The notes below the pieces were generated by a model. That model saw nothing but the letters and a program-made list of their open reading frames with translations. It was not told the DNA's origin and searched no databases. Below, in pieces: positions 9,739-19,870 of a stretch of DNA of 64,000 nt (position 1 is its first letter; the number at the start of each line of letters is the position of its first letter). Source of the stretch: Shewanella mangrovi. Its GTDB lineage: Bacteria; Pseudomonadota; Gammaproteobacteria; Enterobacterales; Shewanellaceae. The position numbers were made by a program, and so were the translations under genes. The DNA is taken from assembly GCF_000753795.1 (NCBI RefSeq), contig NZ_JPEO01000004.1, forward strand, positions 1 through 64,000, given 5' to 3'.

Positions 9739-10068
9739 TTAAAAGTTCAGTTCAATACCACTTTGTTTCGCGATAGATTCACGCACAAACGGCATAAACT
9801 CACCGCCATTGCGTTGATCCAACCATTTGCCGTCAACATAGGCAAAGTGGTACCCACCAAAGCGGGATGCGACCCAAAGTTCGTGCAGAGGTTCTTGTTT
9901 ATTAATGACAATTTTAGAACCATCACCAAATTCTAACTGTAATACGTTACCTGACGCATCAATGTCGACATCTGCGTCTTGTGCGTCAATGGCGTATTCT
10001 ATGGCGTTTTCAATGCGTTCAAACATATCATCGGCCAACTGATGATATTCGGTATCTGTCATAGCCAT
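9739..10068 (-). CDS. cyaY: Frataxin-like protein CyaY
   Basis: A 109-residue protein from [13 protein letters not shown], the usual frataxin length. CyaY binds iron through its acidic first helix and regulates IscS-driven Fe-S cluster assembly. Visible features are the acidic run [36 protein letters not shown], and the GYHF plus WLDQRNG segments of the beta sheet. The open frame continues upstream, but the ATG at 10068 (or 10062) gives the family start. It sits between cyaA and the divergently transcribed lptM, the standard gammaproteobacterial arrangement. Confidence 0.96.
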   Translation of the reverse strand: MAMTDTEYHQLADDMFERIENAIEYAIDAQDADVDIDASGNVLQLEFGDGSKIVINKQEPLHELWVASRFGGYHFAYVDGKWLDQRNGGEFMPFVRESIAKQSGIELNF

Positions 10069-10136
10069 GCAATATCTGTCCTTTGCTTTCATCAAGATGA
10101 ATGCGATTATAAGGCTAATGTATTTTCCGTGCACAG

Positions 10137-10289
10137 ATGTTGAGTGAAATGAAATTACTTTTACCCTTAAGCTTGGTCTGTTTACTGCTCGCTGGCTGTG
10201 GTCAGAAAGGGCCTTTGTATAAAACGCCGACCAAAACCCCCAATCAGGTGCAACAGCCTGTAAATAACGCCCCCCAGAATCCAGTGTGA
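10137..10289 (+). CDS. lptM: LptM (YifL) small lipoprotein
   Basis: This 50-codon gene is too short for most gene callers. Its signal peptide ends in LLAGC (Cys21) and is followed by [12 protein letters not shown], the hallmark of the YifL/LptM family. LptM is an outer-membrane lipoprotein reported to assist oxidative maturation of the LPS translocon LptD. An internal ATG at 10149 would give 46 residues and an equally good signal peptide. The gene ends 10 bp before lysA and heads the lptM-lysA-dapF operon. Confidence 0.92.
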   Translation: MLSEMKLLLPLSLVCLLLAGCGQKGPLYKTPTKTPNQVQQPVNNAPQNPV

Positions 10290-10299
10290 GGACGAAAAA

Positions 10300-11544
10300 G
10301 TGGATCATTTCCAATATCAAGAGAAGCATCTTTTTGCCGAAGAGTGTGACGTCGCAGAATTAGCGGCGCAGTATGGCACCCCACTTTATATCTATTCTCG
10401 TGCGACGTTAGAGCGTCATTGGCATGCATTTGATTCTGCGGTAGCTGAGCATCCTCATCTCATTTGTTACGCAGTGAAGGCAAATTCCAATTTAGCGGTG
10501 CTGAATCTGTTGGCCAGAATGGGCAGTGGCTTTGACATTGTTTCGGGCGGTGAACTAGCACGCGTTATCGCGGCCGGTGGTGACCCCGCTAAAGTGGTGT
10601 TTTCTGGTGTAGGTAAGACGCCTGCCGAGATGAAAATGGCACTGGAACTCGGCATTTATTGCTTTAACGTAGAATCACTCGCCGAGCTGGAAATTCTCAA
10701 TGATGTTGCCGCTGGTTTAGGCACTATTGCGCCAGTGTCGCTGCGTATTAACCCTGATGTCGACGCCGGGACCCACCCTTATATTTCGACCGGTTTGAAA
10801 GAGAATAAGTTTGGCATTGCCATGGATGATGCCGAAGCCGCCTACACACGGGCGATGGAATTACCCTATTTGGAAGTGAAAGGCGCAGATTGCCATATTG
10901 GCTCGCAGCTTACTGAGATTCGTCCATTCTTAGATGCGATGGATCGTATGTTGGCGCTGATTGATCGCCTAGCCGAGCGCGGCATTAAAATCTCGCACTT
11001 AGATGTCGGTGGTGGTTTGGGCGTGCCTTACGATCAAGAAACGCCGCCTCAGCCTTTTGAATATGCTGCTGCGTTGTTGGAACGTATAGGTGAGCGAGAC
11101 TTGAAGCTGATTTTCGAGCCCGGCCGGGCGATTGCTGCAAATGCTGGTATCTTTGTCACCGAAGTGTTGTTCCTCAAGGAAAACGCAGGTAAGAACTTTG
11201 CCATTGTTGACGGTGCCATGAACGATTTGATCCGCCCTTCGCTTTATAGTGCATGGCAACAGATCGTGCCGGTTCGTCAGCATAGCCGCGAACCTAAAGT
11301 GTACGATGTGGTGGGCCCTGTCTGTGAAACAGGCGATTTTCTCGGCAAGGAACGCGAACTCACTATTCGGGCCGGCGATCTGTTAGCGGTTCGCTCTAGC
11401 GGTGCCTATGGTTTTGCGATGTCGTCGAACTATAACACTCGTCCGCGAGCGGCAGAGATTATGGTCGACGGTGCTCAGCATTATGTCGTGCGTGAGCGTG
11501 AAAATCTGCAACAGTTGTGGCAAGGCGAATCGCTGTTACCATAA
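10300..11544 (+). CDS. lysA: Diaminopimelate decarboxylase LysA
   Basis: A PLP enzyme of fold type III that converts meso-diaminopimelate to lysine, the last step of the pathway. The 414-residue product begins at GTG (10300) with AGGA upstream. The PLP lysine is in YAVKANSN (about residue 62). HIGSQ, the glycine loop [14 protein letters not shown] and VCETGDF complete the active site. It lies between lptM and dapF, so the last two steps of lysine synthesis from LL-DAP are encoded side by side. Confidence 0.97.
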   Translation: MDHFQYQEKHLFAEECDVAELAAQYGTPLYIYSRATLERHWHAFDSAVAEHPHLICYAVKANSNLAVLNLLARMGSGFDIVSGGELARVIAAGGDPAKVVFSGVGKTPAEMKMALELGIYCFNVESLAELEILNDVAAGLGTIAPVSLRINPDVDAGTHPYISTGLKENKFGIAMDDAEAAYTRAMELPYLEVKGADCHIGSQLTEIRPFLDAMDRMLALIDRLAERGIKISHLDVGGGLGVPYDQETPPQPFEYAAALLERIGERDLKLIFEPGRAIAANAGIFVTEVLFLKENAGKNFAIVDGAMNDLIRPSLYSAWQQIVPVRQHSREPKVYDVVGPVCETGDFLGKERELTIRAGDLLAVRSSGAYGFAMSSNYNTRPRAAEIMVDGAQHYVVRERENLQQLWQGESLLP

Positions 11545-11582
11545 GCTAAGCGATTAATATTATTGGTGTGCAAGGAGTCATC

Positions 11583-12410
11583 TTGATTCAGTTCACTAAA
11601 ATGCATGGGTTAGGCAACGACTTCATGGTTGTTGACGCTGTAACGCAAAATGTATTTTTCTCGCCAGAGCAGATCCGTCGTTTGGCGGATCGTAACTTTG
11701 GTATTGGCTTTGACCAGCTATTGCTGGTAGAGCCACCGTACGATCCTGAGTTGGATTTTCACTACCGGATTTTCAATGCTGACGGTAGTGAGGTGGAGCA
11801 ATGTGGTAATGGCGCTCGTTGTTTTGCCCGATTTGTGAAAAACAAAGGACTTACGCAAAAATACAAGATCCGTGTCAGTACGTCTGCTGGCAAGATGTTG
11901 TTAAAGCTAGAGAAAAATGGCTCAGTTACGGTCAATATGGGCGTGCCGGTATTGGAGCCTAATGCCGTGCCTTTTAAGGCAAAAAAGGCGGAAAAAACCT
12001 ACTTGCTGCAAGCCGGGGCACAGAACTTTCTCTGCGGGGTAGTGTCGATGGGGAATCCGCATTGTGTGATAGAGGTGGATGACACCACCAATACCGATGT
12101 AGATACTCTAGGGGCTTTGCTGACCAATCACGAACGCTTTCCAAATGGCGTTAATGTGGGCTTTATGCAGGTGCTATCACCAGAACACGTCAAACTACGT
12201 GTCTATGAGCGCGGCGCCGCCGAAACGCTGGCGTGTGGCAGTGGTGCTTGTGCTGCGGCAGCGGTTGGCCAATTGCAAGGTAAACTGGGCAATACTGTGC
12301 AAGTTGATTTGCCAGGTGGTTCATTGACGATTTCTTGGGAAGGGGAAGGAAAGCCACTTTACATGACCGGTCCAGCCGAACATGTGTACGATGGTCAGAT
12401 ACAACTATGA
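11583..12410 (+). CDS. dapF: Diaminopimelate epimerase DapF
   Basis: A PLP-independent racemase converting LL- to meso-diaminopimelate for lysine and peptidoglycan. The two catalytic cysteines are in EQCGNGARC and in [10 protein letters not shown] chose the TTG at 11583 because AAGGAG sits 6-7 nt upstream and translation then begins [13 protein letters not shown], the family N-terminus (275 residues). A GTG at 11568 would overlap the ribosome-binding site. Its stop overlaps the start of the DUF484 gene (ATGA). Confidence 0.96.
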   Translation: MIQFTKMHGLGNDFMVVDAVTQNVFFSPEQIRRLADRNFGIGFDQLLLVEPPYDPELDFHYRIFNADGSEVEQCGNGARCFARFVKNKGLTQKYKIRVSTSAGKMLLKLEKNGSVTVNMGVPVLEPNAVPFKAKKAEKTYLLQAGAQNFLCGVVSMGNPHCVIEVDDTTNTDVDTLGALLTNHERFPNGVNVGFMQVLSPEHVKLRVYERGAAETLACGSGACAAAAVGQLQGKLGNTVQVDLPGGSLTISWEGEGKPLYMTGPAEHVYDGQIQL

Positions 12411-13042
12411 CAGACGTGAAAACGCGACCAATACCACCTTTTGATGAGCAGATTATTCGAGAATATCTGCTCGACAACCCTGATTTTTTCACTCGTTTCC
12501 CTGAGCTGCTGTTAGCGATGAAGGTGCCGCACGTTGAGCGTGGCGCCGTATCTTTGGTCGAGCGGCGTCAGGAGCTGTTACGCCAGCGCGTTGGCCAACT
12601 GGAAGAAGAGATCACCGCCTTGATGTCGATGGCGACCAAAAACGAGCGTATTTTTCGTTTTAATCTGCAATTGTGTCAGAAGCTGCTCGACTGTGAAGAC
12701 ATGGGCGAGTTGCGTCAAGTGTTGACCCATGAGCTCAAGCAAGGCTTCGGCTTTAGCCATGTGCGACTGATTACGGTGCATGATCTTGATTCCGAATTGT
12801 CTACCATTTGGCATAACCGTTTGGCGGATGGCTACTATTTTGGCCGCCTAACCCGGCACGAAGCGCATCGCCTGTTTGGGGCGGACATAGGTTCAGTGTC
12901 ATTGGCGCGTTTATCAGAAGAAAACGGTCAGGTGATTTTTGCCATTGCCAGTGATGATGCGGCACATTTCCATCCCGAAATGGACAGTATGTTGCTCGAA
13001 CAAGTGCGCCAATTGTTAGACCATCTATTGCCTAAGTTGTGA
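12407..13042 (+). CDS. DUF484 family protein
   Basis: A 211-residue cytoplasmic protein starting at the ATG that overlaps the dapF stop. The N-terminus [13 protein letters not shown] motif (here [16 protein letters not shown]) and the helical linker [19 protein letters not shown] precede a GAF-like C-terminal domain, as in DUF484 proteins related to E. coli YigA. Its place between dapF and xerC is conserved in gammaproteobacteria. Function is not established; GAF-like folds usually bind small ligands. Confidence 0.92.
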   Translation: MTDVKTRPIPPFDEQIIREYLLDNPDFFTRFPELLLAMKVPHVERGAVSLVERRQELLRQRVGQLEEEITALMSMATKNERIFRFNLQLCQKLLDCEDMGELRQVLTHELKQGFGFSHVRLITVHDLDSELSTIWHNRLADGYYFGRLTRHEAHRLFGADIGSVSLARLSEENGQVIFAIASDDAAHFHPEMDSMLLEQVRQLLDHLLPKL

Positions 13043-13046
13043 TCTG

Positions 13047-13946
13047 ATGGCCAACTTAGCGGACTCGCCTTGGTTAGCTAAATTTGAGCGTTTTCTTAGC
13101 GCTGAGCGTCAGCTGTCTGCTTATACCGTCCGTAATTATCTCAATGAACTACATCGCATTGCTGAGCTGCTACCGGCTGACTGCCAATGGCAAACGGTGA
13201 CCTTTGAACAGCTTAAAGCGGCGTTAGCCAAGCTGCATCGCCGTGGATTGAGTCCACGTAGTTTGTCTTTGTGTTTGTCGGCGCAAAAACAATTCTTCAA
13301 TTTTTTACTGCGTGAGCAACAAATTGAGGCCAATCCAGCGGCACAGTTATCGGCACCGAAACAAGGGAAGCCATTGCCGAAAAATCTTGATGCCGACAGC
13401 GTGAATCACCTGCTGGATATCGACGTGACGGATCCCATCTCTGCACGGGACAAGGCAATGATGGAGCTGTTTTATTCCTCGGGTTTGCGTCTGGCTGAGC
13501 TGGCAGGGCTTGATCTGCATGATATTGATTTAGCGGCTGCGCAGCTCAAAGTGGTAGGTAAGGGCAGTAAAGAACGTTTATTGCCGATTGGCTCGATGGC
13601 AATAGCGGCGATCAAGCAATGGTTGAACTACCGCAATACCTTGCCCTGCGCGGATGCGGCGCTGTTTGTGAGTAATCGTGGTACACGTTTATCACATCGC
13701 AGTATTCAAGCGCGCATGAGCTATTGGGCGCAGCAGCAGATGTTATCGACCAAGGTGCATCCGCATAAGTTACGGCATTCCTTTGCCACACATCTGTTAG
13801 AAGCAAGTGGCGACCTAAGAGCAGTACAAGAACTGCTGGGACACGCTAATCTGTCCACCACGCAAATCTATACCAGCCTCGATTTCCAGCATCTTGCCAA
13901 GGTGTACGACGGCGCACATCCGCGCGCTCGCAAAGGTAAAAACTGA
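13047..13946 (+). CDS. xerC: Tyrosine recombinase XerC
   Basis: XerC acts with XerD at dif to resolve chromosome dimers. The 299-residue protein has the N-terminal SAM-like core-binding domain ([15 protein letters not shown]) and the C-terminal catalytic domain. Catalytic residues are visible: Arg in SSGLRLAEL, Lys in GKGSKER, His-x-x-Arg in [12 protein letters not shown], His in LLGHANL and the nucleophilic Tyr in TTQIYTSLD. It begins 4 bp after DUF484 and its stop overlaps the next start (TGATG), so all four genes appear translationally linked. Confidence 0.97.
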   Translation: MANLADSPWLAKFERFLSAERQLSAYTVRNYLNELHRIAELLPADCQWQTVTFEQLKAALAKLHRRGLSPRSLSLCLSAQKQFFNFLLREQQIEANPAAQLSAPKQGKPLPKNLDADSVNHLLDIDVTDPISARDKAMMELFYSSGLRLAELAGLDLHDIDLAAAQLKVVGKGSKERLLPIGSMAIAAIKQWLNYRNTLPCADAALFVSNRGTRLSHRSIQARMSYWAQQQMLSTKVHPHKLRHSFATHLLEASGDLRAVQELLGHANLSTTQIYTSLDFQHLAKVYDGAHPRARKGKN

Positions 13947-14668
13947 TGCAGTGTTTTCAGCGCTTACAGCCGTTTCAGGCGATTAGCTTTGATCTGGATG
14001 ATACCCTCTACAACAATCAGCCGATTATTCAGGCAGCGGAGCAGGCGATGCAGCAATGGTTGCATCAGCATTTTCCGGCGTCGGAGCAATGGTGTTTCGC
14101 CGATTGGCGTCAATGTAAATTGCAGCTGTTTGCTCGCGAACCAGCGCTCATGCACGACACCTCGGCGGCAAGGGTGGCGATGTTACAAGCGGGATTGCAA
14201 CAACTAGGTTATTCGGCGCAACAAGCCGAAAGCGGGGCGGCAGAGGGGCTGGCGTATTTCTCTTATTGCCGCAGTGACTTTTCCGTGCCGAGCAAGGTCG
14301 TCAGCTTATTGAAGCAATTACAGCGCCATTATCGGTTGATTGGTGTGACTAATGGCAATGTCGATCATCAACGCATCGGCCTAGGTGATGTGCTGGAATT
14401 TGTGCTGCATCCTGGGCAAGGAATTCGGATGAAACCGCACACCGATATGTTTACCCAAGCTGAGCAAAAGTTGGCTTTGCCTTTGGCGCAACTGCTGCAT
14501 GTGGGCGATCACCCAGTGACTGACGTTGAAGGCGCGCGCCGCGCCGGAGCGCAAGCCATTTGGTTAGCGCCTGCATATGGCCAACAAACGGTCAAACCGC
14601 TAGGCACACTGTTGCCGCATTGGCGCATTGAGCATCTTTCACAACTAGCGACCTTGTTACTGCGTTAG
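13946..14668 (+). CDS. HAD-superfamily phosphatase, YigB-like
   Basis: A 240-residue HAD hydrolase. Motif I is FDLDDTLYNN (two Asp nucleophile/acid), motif II the Thr in GVTNGN, and motifs III-IV are in RMKPHTDMF and HVGDHPVTDVEGARRAG. In E. coli the gene in this place, yigB, encodes an FMN/ARTP phosphatase that supplies riboflavin synthesis; position and length support the same assignment. The start codon overlaps the xerC stop. Confidence 0.88.
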   Translation: MQCFQRLQPFQAISFDLDDTLYNNQPIIQAAEQAMQQWLHQHFPASEQWCFADWRQCKLQLFAREPALMHDTSAARVAMLQAGLQQLGYSAQQAESGAAEGLAYFSYCRSDFSVPSKVVSLLKQLQRHYRLIGVTNGNVDHQRIGLGDVLEFVLHPGQGIRMKPHTDMFTQAEQKLALPLAQLLHVGDHPVTDVEGARRAGAQAIWLAPAYGQQTVKPLGTLLPHWRIEHLSQLATLLLR

Positions 14669-14823
14669 CATATTCCACATCAAACTTCGTTTGCGTTTGC
14701 CAAATCATAAGCGCTTGTGTTGTTAATGCTTTTCCCTATCACAGTTAGATACAAATCTTAACCCATCACTACTGACTTTTTTTTGCGAAATAAGATATTA
14801 TCAAATCGCTAACAAAATTCGCG

Positions 14824-14854
14824 TATAATTTAACTTACATTTAACGGTGTAAGT
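14824..14854 (+). promoter_or_regulatory. Likely -10 element and leader hairpin before the HupE-like gene
   Basis: A perfect TATAAT at 14824-14829 is followed by a 7-bp inverted repeat ACTTACA/TGTAAGT (14833-14854) lying 15 bp before the GTG start. The hairpin would fall at the 5' end of the transcript or act as an operator. No convincing -35 hexamer accompanies the -10. The rest of the 200-bp gap is AT-rich without other visible elements. Confidence 0.4.
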
Positions 14855-14869
14855 CTTGGGGTGCGTTAA

Positions 14870-15451
14870 GTGGTTGTACGTCTACTCATCTTACTGGTGG
14901 TTTTTTTCAGTGTGCCTGTGTTTGCTACCACAGTTGCCAGTGAAGATGGCTTCTGGAACGGCTTCCTGCATACTATCTTTGGTATTGATCATCTGCTTGT
15001 CGCACTCTGCGTCGGCATGCTGTGCGCCATGATTTCAAGTCGTGTTGTCTGCATGGTACCTATGGCATTTCTGTTCTTTTTGGCGCTTGGTGGTTTAGCC
15101 GGCATGCTGCATATCTCACTGCCGTTTGTTAGTTTTGGTGTCGCAGCTTCCGTGGTGGCGATTGGGCTATTGATTGCGTTGAATCGACAGTGGCCATTGT
15201 CGTTCACTATGGCTTTTGTCGGGCTATTGGCGGTATTTCACGGCTATGCGCACGGTGCCGAGATGCCGGATATGGAGCATTATCTCGCTTACGGGATTGG
15301 GTTCTTAGCGGGGACTGTGTTGATGCAGCTTATTGGCATTTTTGTCGGGCTGGGACTTAACCAACTCGATAACCAAAGTCGCTTGCTGCGTTATACCGGT
15401 GGTGCGGTTGCTGCCTTTGGCAGCTATCTGGTACTGGGGCTCATTATCTGA
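14870..15451 (+). CDS. HupE/UreJ-family metal permease-like membrane protein
   Basis: A 193-residue polytopic protein with an N-terminal signal/anchor and about six transmembrane segments. The HupE/UreJ signature residues are visible: FGIDHLLVAL near residue 38 and HGYAHGAEMP near 124, His/Asp/Glu-rich motifs that in this family are associated with nickel or cobalt transport. The start is GTG. There is no hydrogenase or urease gene in the window, so the metal and partner are undetermined; the gene stands alone between the HAD gene and a GntR regulator. Confidence 0.75.
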   Translation: MVVRLLILLVVFFSVPVFATTVASEDGFWNGFLHTIFGIDHLLVALCVGMLCAMISSRVVCMVPMAFLFFLALGGLAGMLHISLPFVSFGVAASVVAIGLLIALNRQWPLSFTMAFVGLLAVFHGYAHGAEMPDMEHYLAYGIGFLAGTVLMQLIGIFVGLGLNQLDNQSRLLRYTGGAVAAFGSYLVLGLII

Positions 15452-15613
15452 GTCAATTTTGTGTGTCGTTCCAGCTAGGCTGTTGTTAGTGCGACAGATT
15501 CAGGTCAAATCGCGCTTTTATCCCATCACAAACTCATAGAATTTGCTGTGACTTCAGCATTAATTTTAATGAATAATTAAGATCTTAGAAATATCTATTA
15601 GCAATTTTGGATA

Positions 15614-15642
15614 TGTGAAAAGCCCATTCACAATAGTATAAT
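15614..15642 (+). promoter_or_regulatory. Promoter of the GntR gene with overlapping inverted repeat
   Basis: TATAAT at 15637-15642 lies 17 bp behind TGTGAA, which is itself one arm of a perfect inverted repeat TGTGAA-N7-TTCACA (15614-15632). The N7 spacing differs from a CRP site. Because the repeat overlaps the -35 and spacer, it could be an autoregulatory operator of the GntR protein. The remainder of the 285-bp gap shows nothing definite. Confidence 0.4.
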
Positions 15643-15736
15643 ACTTGCCTGATTTTTGACCTTTTAGTTAAAGTGCCGATATAAGCCCCAGCAGTACAGT
15701 GACTATCGCTGCAGCTTTCCGGTTTGGGAGCTCGCT

Positions 15737-16384
15737 ATGTCTATCGTGGTAAAAACCCTATCAGAGCAAGCCTACGAAATTATTCGTGAGCGAATTCTGT
15801 CGAATGACATTCTGCCATCAAAACCATTACGCCAAGATTCGCTATCGCAAGAACTCGGTGTCAGTAAAATTCCGTTGCGAGAAGCGCTTACCCGTTTAGA
15901 ACAAGATGGATTTTTGATTTCCCACCCTAATCGTGGCTTTTTAGTTCGACCATTGACCATGAGTGAAGCTGAGGATGTGTTTCACCTGCGTATTTTGCTT
16001 GAGTCAGAAGCGGCATCTAGCGCGTGCGTGATTGCCACTGATGCTGATAAAAAAGCCGTAGCTCAAGCATTTGCCGAGTTTAGAACGCTAACCGATAAAA
16101 CGTCGCATCGTCGTGTGGCAATTAATCGCGAGTTTCATTTGGCGATGACACGTCCGATCAACCGTGGTGTCAGTCAACGCATTATTACGAAGCTGCATTT
16201 CCTATCAGAGCGTTACGTGCGTATGCATTTAGAGCCACCGCATCGAGAGGAAAGTGCGTTTAATGAACATCAGCGGATTTTCGATGCGTGGATGGCAGCA
16301 GATGCGACTGCAGTAAAAACCTTGTTGGAAGAACATAATCGGCAGGTCATACGCGATTTACGCCAGCAAATTCCTAGCGAATAA
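15737..16384 (+). CDS. GntR-family transcriptional regulator, FadR/FCD subfamily
   Basis: A 215-residue regulator. The N-terminal winged helix (residues 1-75) shows the GntR pattern YEIIRERILSNDILPSKPLRQDSLSQELGVSK followed by PLREALTRLEQDGFL; the C-terminal all-helical FCD domain (about 85-210) carries the spaced His/Asp residues that usually bind a metal and an organic acid ligand. It precedes the DUF5695 gene on the same strand but a terminator separates them. Target and ligand are unknown. Confidence 0.88.
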   Translation: MSIVVKTLSEQAYEIIRERILSNDILPSKPLRQDSLSQELGVSKIPLREALTRLEQDGFLISHPNRGFLVRPLTMSEAEDVFHLRILLESEAASSACVIATDADKKAVAQAFAEFRTLTDKTSHRRVAINREFHLAMTRPINRGVSQRIITKLHFLSERYVRMHLEPPHREESAFNEHQRIFDAWMAADATAVKTLLEEHNRQVIRDLRQQIPSE

Positions 16385-16390
16385 CCTCAG

Positions 16391-16414
16391 GCCCAGTATC
16401 TACTGGGCTTTTTT
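16391..16414 (+). terminator. Intrinsic terminator after the GntR gene
   Basis: GCCCAGT-ATCT-ACTGGGC is a 7-bp stem followed directly by a run of six T, starting 6 bp after the stop codon. It separates gntR from the glycosidase-like gene downstream. Confidence 0.9.
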
Positions 16415-16572
16415 ATCCTCGTTTGTTACTGCTGGAATCAGTGCGCCGCTGGCGCAGAACCGCTGCCAGTAAGGGCGACGTCACTCGGACAAAAGCAGAA
16501 TTTTTCCTAAAATCATGTTATTAAATAAATTCATTACTCATGCTTTGATGGCCGCTAGGGATTGCGTTCACT

Positions 16573-19272
16573 ATGTTTAGAGCCCTATCTACTTCGTTTA
16601 TTAATTGTGGCGCCATGCTACTGCTGTTCGCTGGCGGTAAGTCTGCACTGGGTGCTGAAGCCCTGCCAAAATTAGCGTTGCAGTTTGACACTGTGTCGCA
16701 GACGTTAGTCTCGATGAGACCTACCCAGAATAAAGATGGTTTTGATTTTCTACCCGCCGCCCACGCTAAAACTCGTCATGGGGATGGCTATTACCAGTTG
16801 GGCGATATCGACATTCGTTTGCGTATTCAAGGCAGCGACAGTTGGCGCGATTTTTCGACCGCGCAGCAATACAAGCAAGTGAATGAGTTGACGGCTACTG
16901 GCAACATTTTGGCATCTTCCGAAATCAGTGGTGATTTGCCCGGAATTCCGCTGCGAGTGCAGCGGGATTGGATTAATCAGCAAGGCCAGTTGTTACTCAA
17001 ATTTACCTTGCGCAATCCGACCAATGACACCATAGAGATCGGTGGCCTCGGTTTAGCGATGGTGTTTGATAATATTCTTACCGGACGAGCGCTGGATGAA
17101 GCCCATGAACGGGCCAGCTTTGCTGAACCCTATATGGGATTAGATGCGGGATATGTGCAAGTTGTTCGTCTTAACGGTAAGGGGCCGGTACTGTTGGTCA
17201 TGCCACAGCAAAATGCCCAACTCGAAAATTGGATGCCGTTGCTGGATAACCAAGATAGCAATGGTAAGGCATTGATATACAACGACCCTACCGAACGTAC
17301 ACACACCTTTGAAGGCTTTTATGACTGGATGGTGCTCAGTAAGGGATTTGCCGAGCAGGAGTGGCTTGGGGGGCGTCAGTGGAACACGCCACAATCGGTA
17401 TTAATAGCGCCCGGTGAAAGTTATATCACCTCAGTTAAATTTGCATTAGCGCCGAGTGTGCGGCAGGTAGAATCCACCTTAGCCGCAAATCAGCGACCAG
17501 TTGCAGTTGGCCTGCCGGGCTATGTTGCGCCAACCGATTTACCGGTTGATCTCTACCTGAATACTCCCAGCGGTGTTCACGCTATTACAGTGACGCCAAA
17601 AGCAGCGTTAGAAGTTTTACCGGCTAGCAGTAAGGGCGATTGGCGTCATTTTAAAGTGACTGGTAAGCATTGGGGACGTGCCCGGTTAAATATTTACTAC
17701 GATGATGGCAAGTTACAAACGGTGCACTACTTCGTGACTGAACCAATGCGTACCGCCGTCGACAAGTTGGGGCAATTTTCTTTTACGCAGCAGTGGTTTG
17801 ATAAGCCTGATGATCCGTTTCATCGCAGTCCATCGGTGATGGGATACGACAATGAACGTCACGCTATCGTGACCCAGGATCATCGTGTGTGGTTGGCCGG
17901 TTTAAGCGATGAAGGCGGTGCTGGCCCTTGGTTGGCGGCAATTATGAAGCAACTTGGCGCTGCGGATGCTGATCAAGTCGCTAAATTTGAACAGTTTTAT
18001 ACGCAAGTAGTGGATGGCCGTTTGCAGTATAACGAGGGTGAGCTGCAATACGGTGTCGCCAAAAGCCTCTTCTATTACGATCCGAAATCAATGCCCGATT
18101 TCCCTTATAACCCGCAAGAGAGCTGGACGACGTGGGCATCGTGGGATAAGCAGCAGGCCGCATCAGTGGTGCGTTCTTATAACTATCCGCATGTTGCCGC
18201 AGCGCAGTGGGTGCTGTATCGGTTAGCGCGCTTTCAGCAAGGGTTGGTTAAGGCACACGATTGGCGTTGGTATCTTGCACACGCTTTTCAGACCAGTATG
18301 GCGATGATCAAGTTGGCGCCGCACTATGCTCAGTTTGGGCAGATGGAAGGTGATGTATTCGTGGCCATTTTGCAGGATTTAACCGCCGAAGGCATGCAAC
18401 AAGAAGCGAAGCAATTAACAGCGGCCATGCGTCAGCGTGCACAACATTGGGCCAGCCAAAAATATCCTTTTGGCAGTGAAATGCCGTGGGATTCTACCGG
18501 CCAAGAGGAGGTCTACGCCTGGATGCGTTATTTCGGCAAAACTCCTCAAGCTGAGATTACCCGCGAAGTGATTTTAGGCTATGACTTCACCCTGCCGCAC
18601 TGGGGTTACAACGGTAGCGCGCGACGTTTTTGGGATTTTCTCTATGGCGGTAAACACAGTCGCATTGAGCGGCAATTGCACCACTATGGCTCGACCATAA
18701 ATGCGTTGCCGCTGCTGGATAGTTTTCGCCGCGATCCCGATGATCTTTACCTGCTGCGGGTGGGCTACGGCGGCATGATGGGCGCATTGACCAATATTGA
18801 CCAAAAAGGCTTTGCCTCTGCTGCGTTCCACAGCTTTCCGGATATGCGCAAGTTTGATGCTTATAGTGGCGATTATGGCACCAGCTTTTTTGGTTACGCG
18901 TATGGAAGCGGCAGCTATTTGGTAAATGATAAAACCTTTGGTTGGCAAGCGTTTGGCGGCCTACTCGATGTCAACGCAGAGGCGGTAACCATCACGCCTA
19001 AGGATGCTTTTCGTCGTCGTATTTACATTGCGCCGGCAAAGTTAAGCATCACGTTAGATGCAGGGGAATTTATCTCTGCGCGCTATTTCCCTAGGACTGG
19101 CAAGATAGAGCTAACGCTTGCAGCGGCAACCGAACACTCCCCCAAAGCCATGCTTAATCTGCAGGCGTATGGCAAAACCTATACGCTCGTCGGAAAGGCG
19201 AAGAAATATGCAGGGCGCCTTGTTATTCCGCTTAATTCCGAGCCAGTCACTGTTCAGTTTCGGGTTAAATAA
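16573..19272 (+). CDS. Secreted DUF5695 glycosidase-like protein
   Basis: An 899-residue protein with an N-terminal signal sequence (cleavage near ALGA-EALP, about residue 28). An N-terminal beta-rich part (30-400) precedes a Trp/Tyr-rich helical part (about 410-800) that resembles a six-hairpin toroid as in many glycoside hydrolases. Motifs such as EEVYAWMRYFGKT, LPHWGYNGSARRFWDF, LHHYGSTINALPLL and YSGDYGTSFFG match my recollection of DUF5695. No substrate can be given. Possible catalytic acids are in the EMPWDSTGQEE segment. It may belong with the GntR regulator or with the arabinofuranosidase-like gene at 35 kb, but both links are inference. Confidence 0.7.
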   Translation: MFRALSTSFINCGAMLLLFAGGKSALGAEALPKLALQFDTVSQTLVSMRPTQNKDGFDFLPAAHAKTRHGDGYYQLGDIDIRLRIQGSDSWRDFSTAQQYKQVNELTATGNILASSEISGDLPGIPLRVQRDWINQQGQLLLKFTLRNPTNDTIEIGGLGLAMVFDNILTGRALDEAHERASFAEPYMGLDAGYVQVVRLNGKGPVLLVMPQQNAQLENWMPLLDNQDSNGKALIYNDPTERTHTFEGFYDWMVLSKGFAEQEWLGGRQWNTPQSVLIAPGESYITSVKFALAPSVRQVESTLAANQRPVAVGLPGYVAPTDLPVDLYLNTPSGVHAITVTPKAALEVLPASSKGDWRHFKVTGKHWGRARLNIYYDDGKLQTVHYFVTEPMRTAVDKLGQFSFTQQWFDKPDDPFHRSPSVMGYDNERHAIVTQDHRVWLAGLSDEGGAGPWLAAIMKQLGAADADQVAKFEQFYTQVVDGRLQYNEGELQYGVAKSLFYYDPKSMPDFPYNPQESWTTWASWDKQQAASVVRSYNYPHVAAAQWVLYRLARFQQGLVKAHDWRWYLAHAFQTSMAMIKLAPHYAQFGQMEGDVFVAILQDLTAEGMQQEAKQLTAAMRQRAQHWASQKYPFGSEMPWDSTGQEEVYAWMRYFGKTPQAEITREVILGYDFTLPHWGYNGSARRFWDFLYGGKHSRIERQLHHYGSTINALPLLDSFRRDPDDLYLLRVGYGGMMGALTNIDQKGFASAAFHSFPDMRKFDAYSGDYGTSFFGYAYGSGSYLVNDKTFGWQAFGGLLDVNAEAVTITPKDAFRRRIYIAPAKLSITLDAGEFISARYFPRTGKIELTLAAATEHSPKAMLNLQAYGKTYTLVGKAKKYAGRLVIPLNSEPVTVQFRVK

Positions 19273-19277
19273 GTGGT

Positions 19278-19305
19278 AAAAGCCGACAGCGGATGTCGGC
19301 TTTTT
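19278..19305. terminator. Bidirectional terminator between DUF5695 and kinase genes
   Basis: AAAAGCCGACA and TGTCGGCTTTTT form an 8-bp GC-rich stem with flanking A and T runs. It lies between two convergent genes and can terminate transcripts from both sides. Confidence 0.9.
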
Positions 19306-19314
19306 CAATTACGC

Positions 19315-19827
19315 TTAGCGGCAATGTGTCAGCGTAAAGCGATGTAGCTGGCGCTTAGAGGTCAAGTGAAACACCTGTTTGTCTTGCTGCTTGGCAATTA
19401 ACTCACGATAAGCCGGCGTTAGCTTTTTATGGCAAAGCCATAATACCCGATAGCTATTGAGTGAACTTTTCCAAATGGGGCTGTTGTCGGGCCAACCTTC
19501 TGGATTGATGAATAAGCCTTTAACTAAGCGCTTGGTAACCCACCAGACGTGTAGCCATAAGGGCAGGTCGATATAAATCAGTGTATCTGCTGCCGCAAAG
19601 CGTTGCCATGCGGAAGTGACACAGCCAAAGCCATCGATGATCCATTGCTCCTGCGTGATGATTTTGGCGTGTTGCACGAGATATTGTTCATGTGGCAATT
19701 CTGCGCCACCGGGTAGGTATTTAATTTTATCTAATGCATACAGTGGCAGCTGTGTGGCTTCTGCCAGCTGTTTAGCGAGTGTGGATTTCCCTGCGCCAGC
19801 ATTGCCAAAAACGGCGACTTTCTTCAT
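19315..19827 (-). CDS. Small P-loop kinase, adenylate-kinase/topology-modulation type
   Basis: A 170-residue NTPase. The Walker A motif GNAGAGKST is at residues 8-16. The following pattern LPLYALDKI, ITQEQWIIDGFG and DTLIYIDLPLW is that of the adenylate-kinase-like AAA proteins often labelled DNA topology modulation protein; this label is not functional evidence. GGAGTTAACG before the ATG at 19827 is a good ribosome-binding site. Upstream lies a complete attenuator-like structure (19871-20019), which is unexpected for this family. Confidence 0.7.
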   Translation of the reverse strand: MKKVAVFGNAGAGKSTLAKQLAEATQLPLYALDKIKYLPGGAELPHEQYLVQHAKIITQEQWIIDGFGCVTSAWQRFAAADTLIYIDLPLWLHVWWVTKRLVKGLFINPEGWPDNSPIWKSSLNSYRVLWLCHKKLTPAYRELIAKQQDKQVFHLTSKRQLHRFTLTHCR

Positions 19828-19870
19828 CGTTAACTCCTGTGGTTTGCTAGGCCCAGAAGACGAGTAAACA

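Noticed and set aside
10069..10329. N-terminal extension of CyaY to 196 residues
   Set aside because: It would run through lptM and its promoter on the other strand; the ATG at 10068 gives the standard frataxin length.
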